A stretch of 64,000 nucleotides of DNA from Nelumbo lutea (Eukaryota; Streptophyta; Magnoliopsida; Proteales; Nelumbonaceae). Positions 24,001 through 35,929 of this stretch are shown one piece after another. The stretch is from NCBI GenBank assembly GCA_022828595.1, contig JAKGHH010000003.1:105051583-105115582 (forward strand), written 5' to 3'. The first letter of the stretch is position 1; each line of letters opens with the position of its first letter. A program made the position numbers and the translations under genes. The notes beneath the pieces are model-generated. The model ran no database searches. It saw nothing but the letters and a program-made list of their open reading frames with translations, and was not told the origin of the DNA.

Positions 24001-24103
24001 CTTTTGACTCGAGCCAAGCTCGAGCTCAAGTCTCTAATTCGAATCAAGCTCGAGCCTGATAGTTTATGAGTGAACCCCTGCAACGTAGGGCCCCCTTTGC
24101 TAG
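21082..24103 (+). mobile_element. Non-autonomous Helitron, head-to-tail array of four units
   Basis: The left end is TCTATATATATATC after host A (21081). The right end is CTAG before host T (24104), as expected of Helitrons inserting at AT. Each of the four units ends with a GC-rich hairpin such as GCCCCTGC-AAC-GCAGGGCC, then 8-12 bases, then GCTAG (21862, 22683, 23379, 24099). The three internal junctions continue TAAATATATTAAG. Unit lengths are about 780, 821, 696 and 720 bp. Every unit repeats ACAAGAATGCCACTCTCTC microrepeats and about 30-bp GAGGGAGACCTCGGCTCGGC repeats. No Rep-helicase is encoded. Confidence 0.85.
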
Positions 24104-25236
24104 TTTTCCATTAAATGTCTTTGAAACTCCTTTGACACTACTAAATGGATTGGGTGGGGTTAAGGGCCAACCCCCCAACCATGAACAATGACCTAATAAA
24201 GGGCCAAAATCAAGCATATCCCTTGGGTCCAGCCATATACTGAGGTTAAAGCTTAGTTTTTTTTTTCAATTTAAAGCTAGATCCAACACAACTTAGGTTT
24301 AGTTGGGAGGGATGATAATTTCTAGCTTGGCCCAACCTTTAATGTGTATAAATATTACATGCATTATTGTATAGTTATAAAACACAATATATATGTCATA
24401 TATTATAAAATAGTATATATTATTAATAAAAATATATTAAAAGTTGTGGGCATGGAAACTCATTCCTCTTTCTTTTTCTCTTTTTAATTCTCTAGAAAAT
24501 TACAAATGGAACGAAAAAATACCAAACTATTGAAATTGTTACTCAAATATATTAGAATGCCGATGAATTTTAAAATATACTCAAAATATGTTTTTATTTA
24601 CTTTGTTTTGAGTAATATGACAAATTTTCATAATTAATATAGTCATTTACAAAGAACAGTTTCTACCAAATACCGAGAATCTATCTCTCTCTATATACTT
24701 AAAAAATAGTTGTCCACATTGGTTTATTTCATCTATATTTATATTTCTTCCCAAGGCTCTTAGAATTTTATATTTTTTGAATTAAAAAAATAAAAAAAAC
24801 AAATATGAGGCTATTTAAACTTGTTCACAAGTTTTAGAGAACTGCACATGGTTGGCTGTAAATAATAGAGGGTCTATTTGGTTCATAGTTGAATAAAAAA
24901 TTCACAATCCCTTAGAATGGGAATGAGAATGGTCTATTCCCATATGTTCAGTTTAAAGAGTATAAATACAAATATATATATACAAGGTTTTTCACTCTAC
25001 ATTTTATATTTATGCTCTCCCCAAATAGTTGGAATTTGGATTCTAGATCTCTATTCGCATGAAGTACATGGCTAGTGCTTATTTTTAAAATGAGCAAATT
25101 ATGATGTCGGAAATATATGGTATTGGAAGAGTCTTGACCAATAACCCGTTGATTGGTCATAAGTTTTTTCGGATATGATGTCTTTTTGGTATCCTTTTAA
25201 AATAATTGCTCCCAGGTAGATTATGGCCATATTCTA
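24104..25236. other. AT-rich intergenic stretch without a gene
   Basis: No coding signature was found. There are many ATATAT words at 24380-24440. A hairpin-like segment at about 24949-25027 (GTTTAAAGAGTATAAAT to ATTTATGCTCTCCCC) resembles the Tourist-like MITE at 16053-16159. Confidence 0.5.
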
Positions 25237-27432
25237 ATTTTGGGTAAAATATGAAAACCTCCCATGAGGTTTCTAACAATCATAAAACCTTTCCTATAGT
25301 TTTACTTTAACAAAATCCCTCTTGAACTTTTAAAGAATTCGACAAAAACTTCCCTTCCGTTATTAACCCTGATAAAAAACATTAAATTGATGCATAAATC
25401 TTTTTCAAGTACCCATTTTACCCTTTTGTAAAATAACCCATGTTCAAGGTGTCCAAATGCAAAATTTTGCCGTGTCAGCCACCATGAGCCATGCGTGAAT
25501 TTTGCCGCTTAAGTATCCAACTCCGTTAAGATTTTAGAAGCAACTTTCTTTTCTGGTTCTTGGAAATCTCTTGCTTTTACAAAAACTTGGAAAGCATTTT
25601 GTTATCCTTGTTGGCTTTGTTACAAAAACCTCCCATGTAGTTAAGGGTGTCAATGGACCAATTTTGGGTTGGACCCTGTCCAGTCTAAAATCGATTTAGA
25701 TGGATTGGACGGACCAAAAAGACATAGTGGTTTGGACCAATCCAATTCAAAATATTTATTAGATTGGACTGGACCTGATTTGTCGGTAATAAATTCATAT
25801 TGGATTTGGTTGGATTAAGCCAATATCCAGTCCATTGATATAAGATAAGAATATAGGTGTCAATGGACTAGGTCTGGGTCGAAACCAATCTACATTAAAA
25901 TGAATTTGAACAAATTGAATGACCCGATCATTAAATTAGAGCGGTCCAAAATGGTCCAAATTATTCATTGGATTGGATTGAACCTGATCTATTTGTAATG
26001 GACTCACATTGGACCGAATCGGATTGACACCCCTACATGTAGTTACGAAATCTATCCCAAGTTTTCATTTATGGAGATGGGCTCTAATCAATTCAAAAGT
26101 TTCACGGTTCATCTCTTCATTGTTGAGAGAGCAGCGACAAGACCTTCCAACACCAAGTAATAGTGGCGACCCCCTCCAACTCTCTCGTATCCTCTCTCTC
26201 CCTCTACTTTTTTTTATCTTTCTTCTTCTTCGTCCCACTCCCCACCACTATCACCGCCCAACCCATGTTTCTTCCCCCCAATCACCGCCACTACAACTCT
26301 TAGCAGCGGTGATTTGCCATCTCTCTGAGTCTATCTTCTTCTTCATTCAAGTCTCTCTTTCTGATCCCATTCTCCCCCTATCGTTATCTATCTCTTTCCC
26401 GTCTCATCACCGTCGCTGCAACGACGGATCTAAACTTAGCGGCAACCTCTCCTTCCCCCATCTCTTCTCTTCTCTTCTCTTCTCTTCCTCTCTCTCTCTC
26501 TCTCTTTCCTCTAGTCACTTTATTTGTTTTGTTTTGTTTTTCACTCTTTCTTTCTTCCTCATTCTTTCCATCATTCCCCGATGAGAATTCTTGATTGGTT
26601 GTTTGTCTTCTTCGTCTGGACGGCGTCAATGAATAGAGCTCTCAATACAGAGTAGTAGTGGTAGTTCAACGTACTCACGCTATTGGTTTGAAGCCAGAGC
26701 ATCATCTTTGGTTCTGACAGTCATCTGATTATCCTATGGCTTCCATCTTCATTTGAAGGCAAGTAAGCAATACCGAAATCCATTGATGTTCACCTGTTTC
26801 ATTGACCGAGTGCATGCCAAAACCCAATCAGGTAATCCTATTCAATCCATATTTGCCCATGGGTTGTTTCTTGAATCACTATGTTTCTTTTTCTTGGCTT
26901 CCTCGATGGAATGACGAACTTCTGGGTGGTTGCTGAAGCTGGTAATGGAGTAGTTGCTGATTCGGTTTCCTATAGAAGCTTTGACACCACCTAGTCTCAC
27001 CATTGTTCTTTCATTGGATGCTTTATATATTATGTGAACTCGTTTTGAATACGCTAGAGAAGGGATCTCCCCCTGAAAGAGGGAGGTGGAGGAGATCGAT
27101 TCCGGTACTAGGAGTCAATTTGGCCACAGAAATTAAGAGATCACATCTCCGCCTCACAAGGAGCCGCCCCACAATACATTCCGCCGTGTATTGTGAACGT
27201 CGACTGGGGCATTTCAGTAAAAGCATATGCAAATTAATTTAGAAAAGGGTAAAATAGGTATTTGAAAAAATTTATGTATTGGTAAACGTTTTTTGTCTGA
27301 ATTAATAACGGAAGAGAGTTTTTATCATTATTTTAAAAGTTTAGGAGTGATTTTTGTTAAAATAAAACTATATAAAAAAGGTTTTTATGATTATCAGAAA
27401 CTTGAAAGGAGGTTTTTGTATATTACCCTTCA
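25237..27432. mobile_element. Foldback element with about 190-bp inverted ends
   Basis: The left arm at about 25237-25440 contains AAACCTCCCATGAGGTTTC, CTTCCGTTATTAA and CATTTTACCCTTTT. The complement of 27240-27432 reads the same words in the same order (ACCTCCTTTCAAGTTTCTG, CTTCCGTTATTAA, TATTTTACCC). The 1.8-kb interior holds a later hAT MITE and a pyrimidine-rich stretch at 26180-26580. No transposase was recognised, and no target duplication could be fixed because the ends are degenerate. Confidence 0.75.
25642..26035. mobile_element. hAT-type MITE, dimeric family (copy 2)
   Basis: It starts TAAGGGTGTCAATGGACC and ends TTGACACCCCTA, with a perfect 8-bp duplication CATGTAGT on both sides (25634-25641, 26036-26043). 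The internal left-end copy lies at about 25857. It is nested in the foldback element. Confidence 0.92.
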
Positions 27433-27989
27433 CCCATTTTTTAACATCAACCCGTGCATTAGACGGGTCTGTTATAGTTAAAAAAACCAAAACCTAACAT
27501 ACCTTATTGTTTTCTATAAAAACTAATAATTATCATATAATAGAAGTAAAACGGGCTTTGTTGGGTCAGTCCCCAAGTCTAAAGCCCTTCGACTTCGTTA
27601 GAAAAACAAAAAAAATTCAAAGACTTTGGGAAAATCAAATCCCTCTCGATCACGTTCCCAAGAGATCGGAACTGGTATTTGTTGCATTTTTTTTTACAGA
27701 GAAATTCTAGTATTTTATTTTTCTCGCTTGATTTATATTTCTTGCTTCTTCACTCGTTCTGGCGTTTTATTTTCTTCGTTTCCTTATTCTGCAATTATTC
27801 GTTTGAACTACTTCCGTTGTAGCTTCAAAATTTTAGGGTTTAAATTACAACTATTGGGATAAAGTTGTTGATCTCTGAAGATTGAGAAGGTTTGAAGCTT
27901 GATGGCATTTGTTTGCGTTTTTTTCTGACGATGATTTGGTTGCAGGTGTTCGTTATAGCAGCCAGGTCTCTATTTTCGGGTTTGTGAAG
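27433..27989 (+). promoter_or_regulatory. LSM4 promoter and 5' untranslated region
   Basis: This is about 550 bp between the foldback element and the LSM4 start codon. A TTAGGGTTT telo-box-like motif at 27833-27841 is common in promoters of plant translation and RNA-processing genes. A pyrimidine-rich TTGGTTGCAG at 27935-27944 looks like the acceptor of an intron in the 5' UTR. No sharp TATA box was identified. Confidence 0.5.
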
Positions 27990-30065
27990 ATGGTATGTCA
28001 CTAGTTGATCTGTTTTTTAGGTTAGTCATTGCTGCTTCTTGTTTTGTAGGTATTCTCTTAGCTTTTTTCGCTGACTCGGTGTTATCATTGCAGCTCCCTC
28101 TTTCTCTGCTTAAAACAGCACAAGGTCATCCTATGGTAACAATCTTCTTCCTGTTGAAATGTATTTAGGGTTAGGATTTTGAAGTTCCATTGTCCATTAG
28201 AATGTACCAAAACTGGTTAAACTTTTCTAATCTTGTAGGACATCTCTTTCAATTCGTTATCTTACGGTGATTATTTGTTGGCATAGTTAGTGGAGCTGAA
28301 GAATGGAGAGACGTACAATGGGCATTTGGTAAATTGCGACACTTGGATGAACATTCATCTACGTGAAGTCATCTGTACTTCGAAAGTACGTTCTTATTGT
28401 CTTTGAATTGAATCTGAGTTGCCTTTTAATCAGTAGTTCTGTCGTTTCTGATATGTAGTTTGGGTCTAACATGTAGGATGGAGACAGGTTTTGGCGAATG
28501 CCAGAATGCTACATCCGTGGGAATACAATCAAGTATCTCCGAGTTCCAGATGAGGTATGCCATAAGATTCTATGGCTTCCAGAATTTTCATTTTTATCCA
28601 TACCTATTTCCTGTATTCATTCTATTCAGCTTCTCTGGGTTTTTTCTTCTTTGAATATGGGTTCATCATTAAAAGAATTCCCCAAGCTTTTAGTGCAAGC
28701 ATTTTTTTATTATTATTCCTGTTATGTACATTTGAAGGTCTTTTGTTTCTGCACACATCAAAGTGTGAACCCTTTTTTCTCTAACTTGGTTTGTTTAAAG
28801 AGGTTGCATTTTTGTTTTTGTGCCGAACTCATGAAAGGCATTGATCTGTCTTTGGAAGGCTTCGTTCTTGTACAGCATTGAGCTATCCAAATACTCTCCT
28901 GAGTAACCAAAAGCCTTATATAGATAACCCAATATATTTTACTGTTTGTCATTTAAGAAACCAGGTCAGATTTTCTTGGTAATTGCTTGCAGTTTATTCC
29001 ACTTACAGAGGTTCCACTAATCTCACAAATTTTATGTAGTGATATAACACTATTTTGGTGATAATGTGATGATTGAATAATTAATTTTTAATAAGCAGAT
29101 TTCAAAAGGAAATATATATTCAAATGGTGATCCAGTACCATATGGAGGGCCTGCAAGGGGATTATAGCCAACATTCAATATATTACCAGGAGAGTTTGAT
29201 CAGATTCACTTGAAGAATTTTAAGAGTTTCATCAACTATCCTACCACCACCTTGGAATCCCCTTCTATGATCAACCTTTGTATGTTCATTTCTTTTGCCC
29301 TTTTTACTCCTACCACAGCCAAAACTTCTGCCTTTAAGGAGTCACCTACACCAATCAACTTTCCCCCTATTTCTTTTATTAGTATTTCCTTCTTCCATCC
29401 TGGGGTGATGCATTTTAGCCAAATCAGACACTGGGATGCTCCTTAAGGCATTGTGCGCTTGTTTGCACTAGTTGCTTTGGCAGAGGCATCATAATGATCT
29501 TTGCCAAGCACTAGATCCGGCTGTGGATCAGAAAGCCTTTTGTAGAAGCGTGCCTCTCTGGTGATATAGCATTGAGATTGGTTGCTTGCTGACCAGGCCC
29601 CCTCCCTTTGTGAATGAACAAGATGCCCGTTGCTATGAAATCTGTTGCATGTTGGGCTTAGCTGTTGTCATTTATCTTTTGTTTAAATTGATAATGAAAT
29701 TTCATTCTGCCTCCTATGTTCTGAATCATTTTGTAGTTTCTTTTCTCTGATGAGCATTTCATTTAGGTTCTATTTGTAGGGCTGTTCACGGGTCGGGTTG
29801 GGTCAGTTTACTGGCGTGTTTCCAACCGACCGACCTGGTTGGTTTACCTAGAAATGAAATCGAAACTGACCCAGTACTAAGTAAAACCAACCTGGTCGGT
29901 TTGGGTCGGTTTTGTGAATGATTCTTTCGGTGTGAACGGTAAAGGATTCAAGTCTAAGAAAGCAAAGGCTGGATGCCTGGAAATTAAAAATGATTTGATG
30001 GATTAAAACTGATATTTTATATTTCAGAATTTTTATATATAATATATATTTCTGAAATAAAGCTG

Positions 30066-30103
<38 letters not shown>

Positions 30104-33100
30104 GAAATATATATAGTAAAACTGAAATATATCAGATATATATATATATATATATATATAATATCTGAAATATATTATATATATAATATATATCTAAGTT
30201 GGTTCGGGTCGGTTTGGTTTCGGTTTTCACACATGAAAACCGAAACCAAACCAAACCATTGGTTTATGTTTTTTTGTAACCCGAAACTGACTGGTGCTAA
30301 AGAAAAACTGGCCAACTCGGGTTGTATCGGACCGGGTTGGTTGGTTTGGGTCTTGTTATGAACAGCCCTGACTATTTGTTTACTGTATTAGAGAGCTTAA
30401 ACTGATTATAAAAATAGGGGGGGGTTAAATGGTTGTTTCCTTTTTACTTCAGATATATTAGTTCAACCATGATGTAGTTTTACTAGCTGCATGAGTTTGC
30501 TTCTTCTGAACCGACGATGTTTTCTTTTATGGTTTTAAGTTAATTTGCTAAATAAGAGCACCACTCATCATTGGATATTGTATGGGCATAGTTTTTTTTG
30601 TGCTTGTTTGTTAATCTTTAAGTTGATTTTTTTTCTCAGAGATGCCCTATTTCAATCTTTGTTTTTTATTTCTTTCAATTTAGTTGCTTATTTTCTCTGT
30701 AGTGTTGGTCTGAAATCATCATGTGAACTCCTCGAAAGGTCTACCATAAAAGAAAGGCTAGCTTTTGTTTGTTCTCTATCTTTTAGCATCCATATTTTCT
30801 AGATTGATCCTTTAAAATTATTATGTTGAGTCTGTTGACACACTGTTTGATTGAAATATCAAAAGATGTTTAAGAAATGGTTTCAGCCGATAATCCTATT
30901 GAAGATTTTCAATTAATTCATATTGACTTTATTCTGAAAATTTAATTATTATTGAAGGTATATACAGTGGTACATACAAAATATGAGATGTTTCATGTTG
31001 TCAATATCTACGAAGCACAGTGTGGATCTTATAGAAGTCTTGCATGTACTTATGCCATAGAAATTAAAGGGTCTAAAAAAATTAGGAAGTTAATGGTTTA
31101 TAAATTTTTTAACATGTTTTTTTTTTTTTGAAAAAGTATGAGGCTTATTTCTTGTTTTCCCCCAAGTCTTATGTCTCAGAATACACAAGGATTATGCCTT
31201 TTCTTTGTAGGTTCAACTGCCTCATCTTTGCATCATAGTTGCATCTGTAACATATTATGTCTATCCTTGTTGGGGCCATACTTAACCTTTAAATTCTATT
31301 CAAAAGCATAATTTCTTGGATTTCTTTGGACAGAAATATCCTACACTTTTATTTGTAGGGTGGCGTCTTATTTGGCCAATCATGAGCTGTGGTTCATCCT
31401 AGCTTTCTCATGATACGGAACCTAGTTTTAATTTTCTCATGGATACGTCTTGGTTACCTTGGCGCATACCTGTGGAACATAATATGAGAGGGTTTCAACA
31501 GAATCCTATAAGTTTGGATTTGAAATTATCAGTTCATAATAACCAATGATAAATCAAATCACCCAATTAGTGTATCCCTTTTTCCTGAGCCTAACATGTG
31601 GTGCGATGTATTCACGTGGTCACAATACTTTCTTGTGGCCTTCCAATAAAACACTAACATGCTATCAATCAAAAGAAAAAACAAATCACCCAGTGGATGC
31701 CTGTGTGATTTGATTTCAATTAGTTTATGTGGTCTAAACACTTTATTGTGACCCTCTCCATTAAGTCATAAACATGCTAATAATCAAACTTAAATCCAAA
31801 TAACCTTGTAAGTGCATGCCTAGGTGATTTGGTTTTGACTAATCCACATGGTCAACACACATTTTTACAACCCTCGAATGAAACATAGACATTCTTTTAA
31901 TCAAATGAAAGGCAAAATTACCCAATACCCAGTGAGTGCATGCTTGTTATTGCTGCTCCAAATGATGCATGAACTACCTGCTATCATATGATAAAATGGA
32001 AACTACTTCTAGGATCTACCACCTTACTAGGAATATCAAAAAATATGAAGGTAACTTAACATGTGGAGCAATGAGTTCACACAATCTTAGCATTTTCTTG
32101 TGACCTCTAAAAAACCTATACATGCTACAAGTCAAAGGATAAACCAAATCACCTAGCGAGTGCATGACTGGTGATTTGTTTTGTTTTTGTTTTTTTTGGA
32201 TCAGCAACACTGGGTAATTTGATTTTCATGACTTCACATAGTCACAACAGTTTCTTGTGACCATAATCATGAAAAAAAAGTTTCTTGTGACCATCCAATA
32301 AAGTACAAACATTCTCCTATCAATCAAACAAAGAACCAAATAACCCAGTGAAGGCATGCCATGCCTGCTACTGCTACACCAAATGACACAAGAACAACCC
32401 ACTATCATATAAAATAGAGACTACCTGTAGGATATACTACCTAACTATGCAATCTGGTAATACCGAAGTAGTTAAACATGGAGAGTGATGCCTAGGTGAT
32501 AAAGCGTTCATGGAAGGTTGCCTCACTTAACCGCAAAGATATTTTTTACACAATGCTCTTGGATACTTTTATATTCTAACTTTCTGAGATTATAATAATG
32601 AAACAAACATTATTACACTAAGTTATTTAATTTGAGTTAAATACTTGTTTCTTTTTATTATTTTTCTTATTTGTTAGGGTTCAATGAAGATGTACACTGT
32701 CTTGAACCCTTGAAGACTGCAAAAGTAATGTTGTCAAAATCTTACAATTTACGATACGATTCACGATTTGAATCATGAATCCCAAGGGTTTCGATTCGAA
32801 TCTTATGTCTGAATCCTTTTCTACAAAACTCTTATGATTTTTGTTTGAATCCTACGATTTGATTCATAAATCTTACGATTTTTACAATTCACTACGATTC
32901 AAATAAATTCAATGAAGAATTGGTTTTCTAATTTGTTTTTTTTTTTTTTTGTTTATGTTTAGTTTTGCCATGGGATACTTTTTTTTAAAGCCCTTACTAG
33001 AAAATGATTTATTTACATTAGTCAAGACTAGAAAATTGAGTTTATTTTCTATCATATGTAGATTAAAGGGACAGTATATGTAGATTTGTTTGATTTTCAA

Positions 33101-35929
33101 GTCAAACTTGATTATATCATCTTAGGATTCTATTGTATAAGTGGTAAGTTCTATTGTTTTAAGTAGATATATGTAGATATAGATAAAAAAATGCGGTAAA
33201 GTCACTTTCCTAAATACATTTAGCCTTTTAATATATCTATATATAATTTTTCTGACAGGTTCATAAAAATTAGAAACAATCTTATTCACGGTTCAATTCA
33301 ATTCAACTCTCTACGATTTACGATACGATTACGATTTTCAAAACATGCAAAACCTGAACTAAAGCATGGAAGAACTCAAAATTCTTCTTGTTGATTTTCT
33401 TCTTCCATTAAAAATAAGAAAAATGAAAGCTCTTTACTCCTCCCTCTTTCTTCCTATACTACTCTTGAAGAGGCTTACGGCTCCTTGCGCTCAGTAGGCT
33501 TACACCTCTTGTGTTCTGAACCACACTTCATGCCTCCAGGTAGTGGAGCAACTTACATCATGCCTCTTTTAAAACATTGAAGTGGTTGACATATGTTTCC
33601 TACTTTCTTTTATTTAGCCAAAAGATCCACTCTTCTGTCTCCGCGGGCACTGGAAACTGTAGCAATGAATTTTCTGTTACATGGGGTGCTTGATATGGAA
33701 GATTTAGATTGTCCATCTAGTGTTTGGGGAGGAAGAAGCTTTGTATTAACATTGTATATGGTTTGTTCAGCTTTGCTACATATCCACCATGCGTTGCATC
33801 CTTTCCATTTGAAGCATAACTACTTGGGCAACAAGGTAAACCCTTGAACAAGATAGGCCCACTGTACACTTTTCATAATTCCATATCACAAGCAACATGA
33901 AATAACATAAAACATCTTTAGAGAAAGAACATTATAACTAACATTAATAAATACTACCAAGTAATTCTTCTAAAGTCATTAAAAATATACACAAGGAGGT
34001 ATTGTGAAAGAATAGGGCAAAGCCTGTATGACTTTGCTGTTTCTTGATGTGGTTTGGTGTGGAGTGGTTTCTTGTTTATTTGTTTTTTCCTGGCTTTGTG
34101 TTGCATAGTCGGATGGTTTTCTTGGTGGTCTTTACCTCTTTTATGTTGGAATGTTTTTTTTTTTTCCTTTTAGGTGGATTAGAGATTTAGGGGTCTTCTT
34201 TGTGTATAGGTTCTTTTGTAAAGTGGGTTGGGGGAGGGTGCTAGGTTGGTCCACTTTTTTCTAATATTTGGGTGCAATTGCGTCTGTTAATTTTTTATAC
34301 AAAGGGCTTGGCCTCTTATTAGTCTGAACATTATTATTCAATTCTTTTATGTTTGTGAGTACTTGATTGTCAGCTTTGACTAAAAGATGGCTGAGGTATT
34401 CCATCAATGATAGAGTTGTAAAACATTTGACAGGTGTTTTTGTGGTATTTAGTATTATTGTTTACTGGACTCTTGCTTTGCTAGTCTTCTTTCTAAATTA
34501 GCTTTCTGACCTGTAAGTATGCTTTATTTATTTTAGGCTTGATAGGACATCACATCAGAACACATTTAATATGATTGGTGTGCTGGCCCTTGACAGTCCA
34601 ATTAAGTGTCTAGACATTTTTCTTAGCACATCAATGATTTTGGTGTTATTGGAAGTTGTGCTGCAACAATATTAATAAAATTTACATCTAGTTTATAGTA
34701 TGATGACCATTTACATGTGATTGACTATACAAATATGTTATTCTGTCCGATGGCTCAAGGGGTCATGATAAATGCCTTGTTATGTTGTAGCTTCACGGTT
34801 TCTATTTAAACTGATTATGGTCATGTTGGATTTGCTTTCTAGGTGATTGACAAAGTCCAGGAAGAAACCAAGAGCCGTTCAGGTATATATTTGCCTCTTT
34901 TTGGTTATATTTGTTGAATGGGCTGGTAATTATTAATTGATTATAATGTAGGTCATATTCTAGTTTTTTGAATCCTTTTGTTTGAAGCATATAATCTTCC
35001 TTTTTTATTGGGGGGGGTTCCGTTTTTTAACTATTATTTAATCAGCTGGAGTTATTTGATCCTTTCCTAGATTGGTATCATGGTATGTACTTGCGTCTGT
35101 CCTCCCCATATCAAAAAGGTGCTCTTCCCTTCACCTGGATGCATTAATCTCGAAGGCTTAGTTTGGGTAGAGTACAAATATAAATATACAGTGCAAAACG
35201 TTAAGTTGTATTTCTAAACCTCGTATTTGCACTATACATATTTGTATTTGTACGCTCTCCAGACTGAGCCTTAAGCGTAATTGCTATTGATCTTCTGTTT
35301 TTTGCTTTATTTGTTTGGTACATATATTATTCAAGTCCACTCATCGAAGCATCCCATGCATTGGAAAGTCCGTAAGTAGAACCTTCTGGTTTTTACATGT
35401 TTTGTGTGAGAAAGTTAATTTGAGTTTATTGGCAATTGATTTTTCAGATAGGAAGCCCCCTGGAGTGGGCCGTGGGAGAGGAAGAGGGAGAGAGGAGGGT
35501 GCCAGTGGGAGGTCAGCAAAAGGCATTGGGCGTGGACAAGATGATGGAGGTGCTAAAGGCATGGGTGGACGTGGTAAGGGTGGAGCTGGTGGCAAAGGTG
35601 GTGCTAACAGAGGTATGATATTCATGTTTCTCATTATATTGTTAAACGTGGAAAATGAGAATTATGGATCCCGTTTCTGACAGAAACCATATGCATGAGC
35701 TCACATAATTCAGTAAGTTCCCTTGATGTAACTAAAACGCAAATCCTATCCTCGGTGAAGAAAGAAACCAAAGAATTAATTTGCTATGGAAGGCAATCCT
35801 CTATTAAGAATTTCCCTTGAAGAGCTGCAAGCTCGTTGGCTGAAGTTACTCTTGTAAGAGCGTTTTCTTTTTCACAAGTATCTTATAGATTCTTTTCCTA
35901 TATCAGGTGGGGGGCGTGGCCGTGGCTAG
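27990..35929 (+). CDS. LSM4: U6 snRNA-associated Sm-like protein LSm4
   Basis: Seven coding exons: 27990-27992 (ATG only), 28094-28135, 28287-28385, 28477-28554, 34843-34882, 35448-35612 and 35907-35929. They join in frame through GT-AG introns to give 149 residues. The Sm1 motif ([20 protein letters not shown], residues 16-35) and Sm2 motif ([14 protein letters not shown], near residue 62 on) form the Sm fold. The C-terminal 65 residues are an RG/GGR-rich tail ending GGRGRG, typical of LSm4. The protein joins LSm2-8 on the U6 snRNA 3' end in the nucleus and LSm1-7 in cytoplasmic decapping. The size fits plant LSm4. Intron 4 is 6.3 kb and holds a LINE fragment, a hAT MITE and a degenerate tandem array. 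All splice sites look normal, so the gene is probably functional. Confidence 0.97.
29205..29450 (-). mobile_element. LINE RNase H fragment in LSM4 intron 4, antisense
   Basis: The minus strand reads [37 protein letters not shown] and then a stop. It parallels the RNase H of the LINE at 13658-13800 (GDSLRAEILAALEGAQRA). Broken, with no ends defined. Confidence 0.7.
29777..30370. mobile_element. hAT-type MITE with TA-repeat core in LSM4 intron 4
   Basis: Ends are TAGGGCTGTTCA and, on the other strand, CAGGGCTGTTCA. The flanks TCTATTTG (29769-29776) and ACTATTTG (30371-30378) form an 8-bp duplication with one mismatch. The arms are rich in GGTTCGGGTCGGTTTGG words, and the core at 30070-30200 is a (TA)n-rich palindrome. 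Confidence 0.87.
30379..31500. other. LSM4 intron 4, unique-looking AT-rich part
   Basis: No exon, ORF with known motif or repeat terminus was recognised. A T-run lies at about 31118-31130. Confidence 0.5.
31555..32440. repeat. Degenerate tandem array of about 115-bp units in LSM4 intron 4
   Basis: The words GGTCACAATACTTTCTTGTGGC, AACATGCTATCAATCAAA and CACCCAGTGAGTGCATGCCT recur in the same order with drift. The TTCTTGTGACC-type element recurs near 31625, 31740, 31860, 32090 and 32245. The first spacings are about 115-120 bp; later ones are longer because of insertions. Confidence 0.7.
32735..33350. repeat. Degraded repeat with matching ACGATACGATT ends
   Basis: ATTTACGATACGATTCACGAT at about 32748 is echoed in the same orientation by ATTTACGATACGATTACGAT at about 33314. 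The interior is rich in TACGATT and GAATC words. It looks like an old repeat but no class was established. Confidence 0.5.
33351..34842. other. LSM4 intron 4, 3' part
   Basis: No second gene was recognised. The open frame at 33593-33847 (+) lacks known motifs. A TTTGCTTTCTAG acceptor ends the intron at 34842. Confidence 0.5.
35155..35270. mobile_element. Tourist-like MITE in LSM4 intron 5
   Basis: Starts GGCTTAGTTTGGGTAGAGTA and ends with the imperfect complement CTCTCCAGACTGAGCC. Same family as 16053-16159. TTA follows the right end, but the left flank is GAA, so the target duplication is not clear. Confidence 0.65.

Noticed and set aside
21350..24060. About 30-bp GAGGGAGACCTCGGCTCGGC repeats resembling a CRISPR array
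   Set aside because: The repeats are degenerate, unevenly spaced, lie in a plant Helitron and have no unique spacers of constant length.
26009..26584. 191-codon plus-strand open frame rich in Ser, Leu, Pro and His
   Set aside because: It lies in a pyrimidine-rich stretch inside a foldback element and starts within a MITE. Composition is low complexity and no domain is seen, so it is probably a chance frame.
27441..27475. CCCGTGCATTAGACGGGT hairpin as a Helitron 3' end
   Set aside because: The hairpin resembles Helitron ends but no CTRR followed by T was found at the right distance.
35341..35634. 97-codon Pro-rich minus-strand frame
   Set aside because: It is antisense to the Gly/Arg-rich LSM4 tail exon; the Pro/Leu richness is just the complement of GGN/CGN codons.
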